The position numbers and the translations under genes were made by a program. DNA of 15,193 nt from Lachnoclostridium sp. UBA933 (lineage in GTDB: Bacteria; Bacillota; Clostridia; Lachnospirales; Lachnospiraceae). The DNA lies in assembly GCA_002293545.1 (NCBI GenBank), contig DBDL01000190.1, positions 24,633 through 39,825 on the forward strand, in the 5' to 3' direction. Position 1 is the stretch's first letter, and each line of letters opens with the position of its first letter. Below are positions 14,147-15,193 of this stretch, piece after piece. The notes beneath the pieces were generated by a model, which did not search any database, was not told the DNA's origin, and saw only the letters and a list, made by a program, of their open reading frames with translations.

Positions 14147-14907
14147 CAAACGTATTTTTATGCGAAGATTCTGCCGACGGCATCTTTACTGCGATTTATA
14201 ACGCCTATGAAAGTAAGAACGGACATGCGAACAATCATATTCAAGTCCATATCCCCGGATACAACCGTCAGCTTTTTTGTGAATATATTGAAGTTCCGAC
14301 CGATTATGAAAAAGCAGTCAAAGTAGCCCGCTCTCTCCGGCAAAAGATAAACGGAGAAGTTTATGACTGGTTATTCAGTGCCGCCGCCTCATACGACCTC
14401 GAAAAAGCCGATTCCATTTATCGTGCCGTCATTCTTGCCTTTCATATGGGTGCGGGCGTTTTAAACCACCTTACGAACCCTGCCGTTTCTCATATATGTA
14501 AACTAAATCTCCATATCGACAATGAAATACAGCACTATAAAGGATTTCTGCGTTTTGTGGAACTGAAAAACAATCTGCTCTTAGCAAAAATCCGGCCGAA
14601 AAATAATATTCTTTTCCTCCTTGCCGATCATTTCAGCGACCGTTACCCGGATGAAAACTTTGCCATTGCAGACGTCAGAAGAAATTCGCTTCTGTTCCAT
14701 GCGAAAGGAAAGCCCGTTACCTTTACCGGGAAAACGGACTTTGACTTGAATCGTATTGAAGGGGAATATTCTGAAAACGAACAGCTTTTGCAGGATTTGT
14801 TTAAGACCTATGTTTCCAGTATCACGGTCAAAGAAAGAAGCAACCCTCATTTACAGCGACAATTACTTCCTTTGAGGTTTCGTGAATATATGACGGAATT
14901 TGAATAA
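14143..14907 (+). CDS. DUF4130 / TIGR03915 family putative DNA metabolism protein
   Basis: A 254-residue partner of the radical SAM protein; the start overlaps its stop in ATGA (14143-14146), so the two are translated together. Family landmarks: an N-terminal FLCEDSADGIFTAIYNAY, HYKGFLRFVEL (about 131-141) and LLADHFSDRYPDENFAIADVRR, and a C-terminal YVSSITVKERSNPHLQRQLLP. In many genomes this protein is fused to a uracil-DNA-glycosylase-like domain at the C-terminus; here it stops after RFREYMTEFE, so no glycosylase is attached. Whether one is encoded elsewhere cannot be seen. The length is that of the unfused form. Its molecular function is not known to me. Confidence 0.87.
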   Translation: MTNVFLCEDSADGIFTAIYNAYESKNGHANNHIQVHIPGYNRQLFCEYIEVPTDYEKAVKVARSLRQKINGEVYDWLFSAAASYDLEKADSIYRAVILAFHMGAGVLNHLTNPAVSHICKLNLHIDNEIQHYKGFLRFVELKNNLLLAKIRPKNNILFLLADHFSDRYPDENFAIADVRRNSLLFHAKGKPVTFTGKTDFDLNRIEGEYSENEQLLQDLFKTYVSSITVKERSNPHLQRQLLPLRFREYMTEFE

Positions 14908-14937
14908 CCGGCTTAACCTATATGACCCGGCTTTATT
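14903..14937. terminator. Weak hairpin between two convergent genes
   Basis: AATAACCGG (14903-14911) can pair with CCGG (14927-14930) plus TTATT (14933-14937), leaving a 2-nt bulge and a 15-nt loop. It lies exactly between the DUF4130 gene stop and the rmuC stop and could serve both strands. No clear T tract follows in the rightward direction. Confidence 0.35.
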
Positions 14938-14938
14938 C

Positions 14939-15193
14939 TCAGGGCAGCTGCTCCGTATTCAATTGTGACAGCTTTCTTTGTATCTGTCTTGTCCTTACTC
15001 CTTCCAGCTGATCCAATTCATTGTTTGCCTGTTCTCGCCGCTTTTTCGTTGCAGACAGCACATTTTCAAATTTATCAAATTCTGTGCGGACAGAACTCAA
15101 AATTTCCCATACCTCACTGCTCCGTTTCTGGATTGCCAATGTTTTAAAGCCCATTTGAAGGCTGTTCAGCATTGCCGCCATTGTGCTTGGTCC
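14939..15193 (-). CDS. rmuC: DNA recombination protein RmuC, C-terminal part (5' end outside window)
   Basis: The C-terminal 84 residues of RmuC run off the right edge. GPSTMAAMLNSLQMGF and AIQKRSSEVWEIL match the RmuC core end, and the tail FDKFENVLSATKKRREQANNELDQLEGVRTR is the family's C-terminal coiled-coil segment. RmuC limits DNA inversions in E. coli and is a PD-(D/E)XK-like protein. The stop is TGA at 14941-14939. Convergent with the SOS-type operon. The catalytic part is not in the window. Confidence 0.9.
   Translation of the reverse strand, partial: GPSTMAAMLNSLQMGFKTLAIQKRSSEVWEILSSVRTEFDKFENVLSATKKRREQANNELDQLEGVRTRQIQRKLSQLNTEQLP

Noticed and set aside
1..15193. CRISPR array, insertion sequence or prophage
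   Set aside because: No regularly spaced repeats, no transposase or integrase reading frame, and no paired terminal repeats were seen.

Overview
The window looks like a chromosomal segment of a low-to-mid GC, spore-forming member of the Clostridia, most likely Lachnospiraceae. The reasons are a SigH (Spo0H) sporulation-type sigma factor, strong GGAGG ribosome binding sites, near-consensus sigma-A promoters with 17-bp spacers, tRNA genes without an encoded CCA, a DUF1700 (HAAS) membrane protein and a secreted protein with bacterial Ig-like repeats. The genus cannot be told from the sequence alone. Most genes are ordinary housekeeping genes. The part that deserves attention is at the right end.

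Layout. 1-2171 (-): N-terminal 723 residues of a large secreted, Ig-like (Big_2-type) surface protein that runs off the left edge. 2172-2522: divergent promoters and a long cysE leader with a strong hairpin. 2523-4986 (+): a tight cysE-mrnC-rlmB-ispF operon, a rearranged and cysS-less relative of the ispDF-gltX-cysES-mrnC-rlmB-sigH neighbourhood known from Bacillus. 4915-8146 (-): a CtpE-like P-type ATPase whose start codon lies directly behind a tRNA-Thr gene, then sigH, then tRNA-Met and tRNA-Val. 8324-8815 (+): a small membrane protein of the COG2426 family. 8812-11469 (-): phosphodiesterase, RdgB-type NTP pyrophosphatase, THUMP/RlmL-type rRNA methyltransferase and a rhodanese. 11627-12361 (-): a Ser-rich 74-residue protein and a DUF1700 protein.

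12513-14907 (+) holds a two-gene operon: a radical SAM protein of the putative DNA modification/repair family (TIGR03916 type) followed, with an ATGA overlap, by its obligate partner (TIGR03915/DUF4130 type). The biochemical role of this pair is, to my knowledge, not established. Here a perfect LexA-type palindrome (GAAC-N4-GTTC) lies on the predicted transcription start of the operon, which predicts SOS induction. The C-terminal part of rmuC, another DNA metabolism gene, converges on it from the right edge. The radical SAM protein also carries a low-similarity insertion in the middle. This operon is the best candidate in the window for an undescribed biological system.

Other unusual points are the leaderless-looking tRNA-Thr/ATPase junction, an IspF with a Cys-containing C-terminal tail that overlaps the convergent ATPase gene, a phosphodiesterase with a DxQ in place of DxH, and a small protein that is 40% serine.
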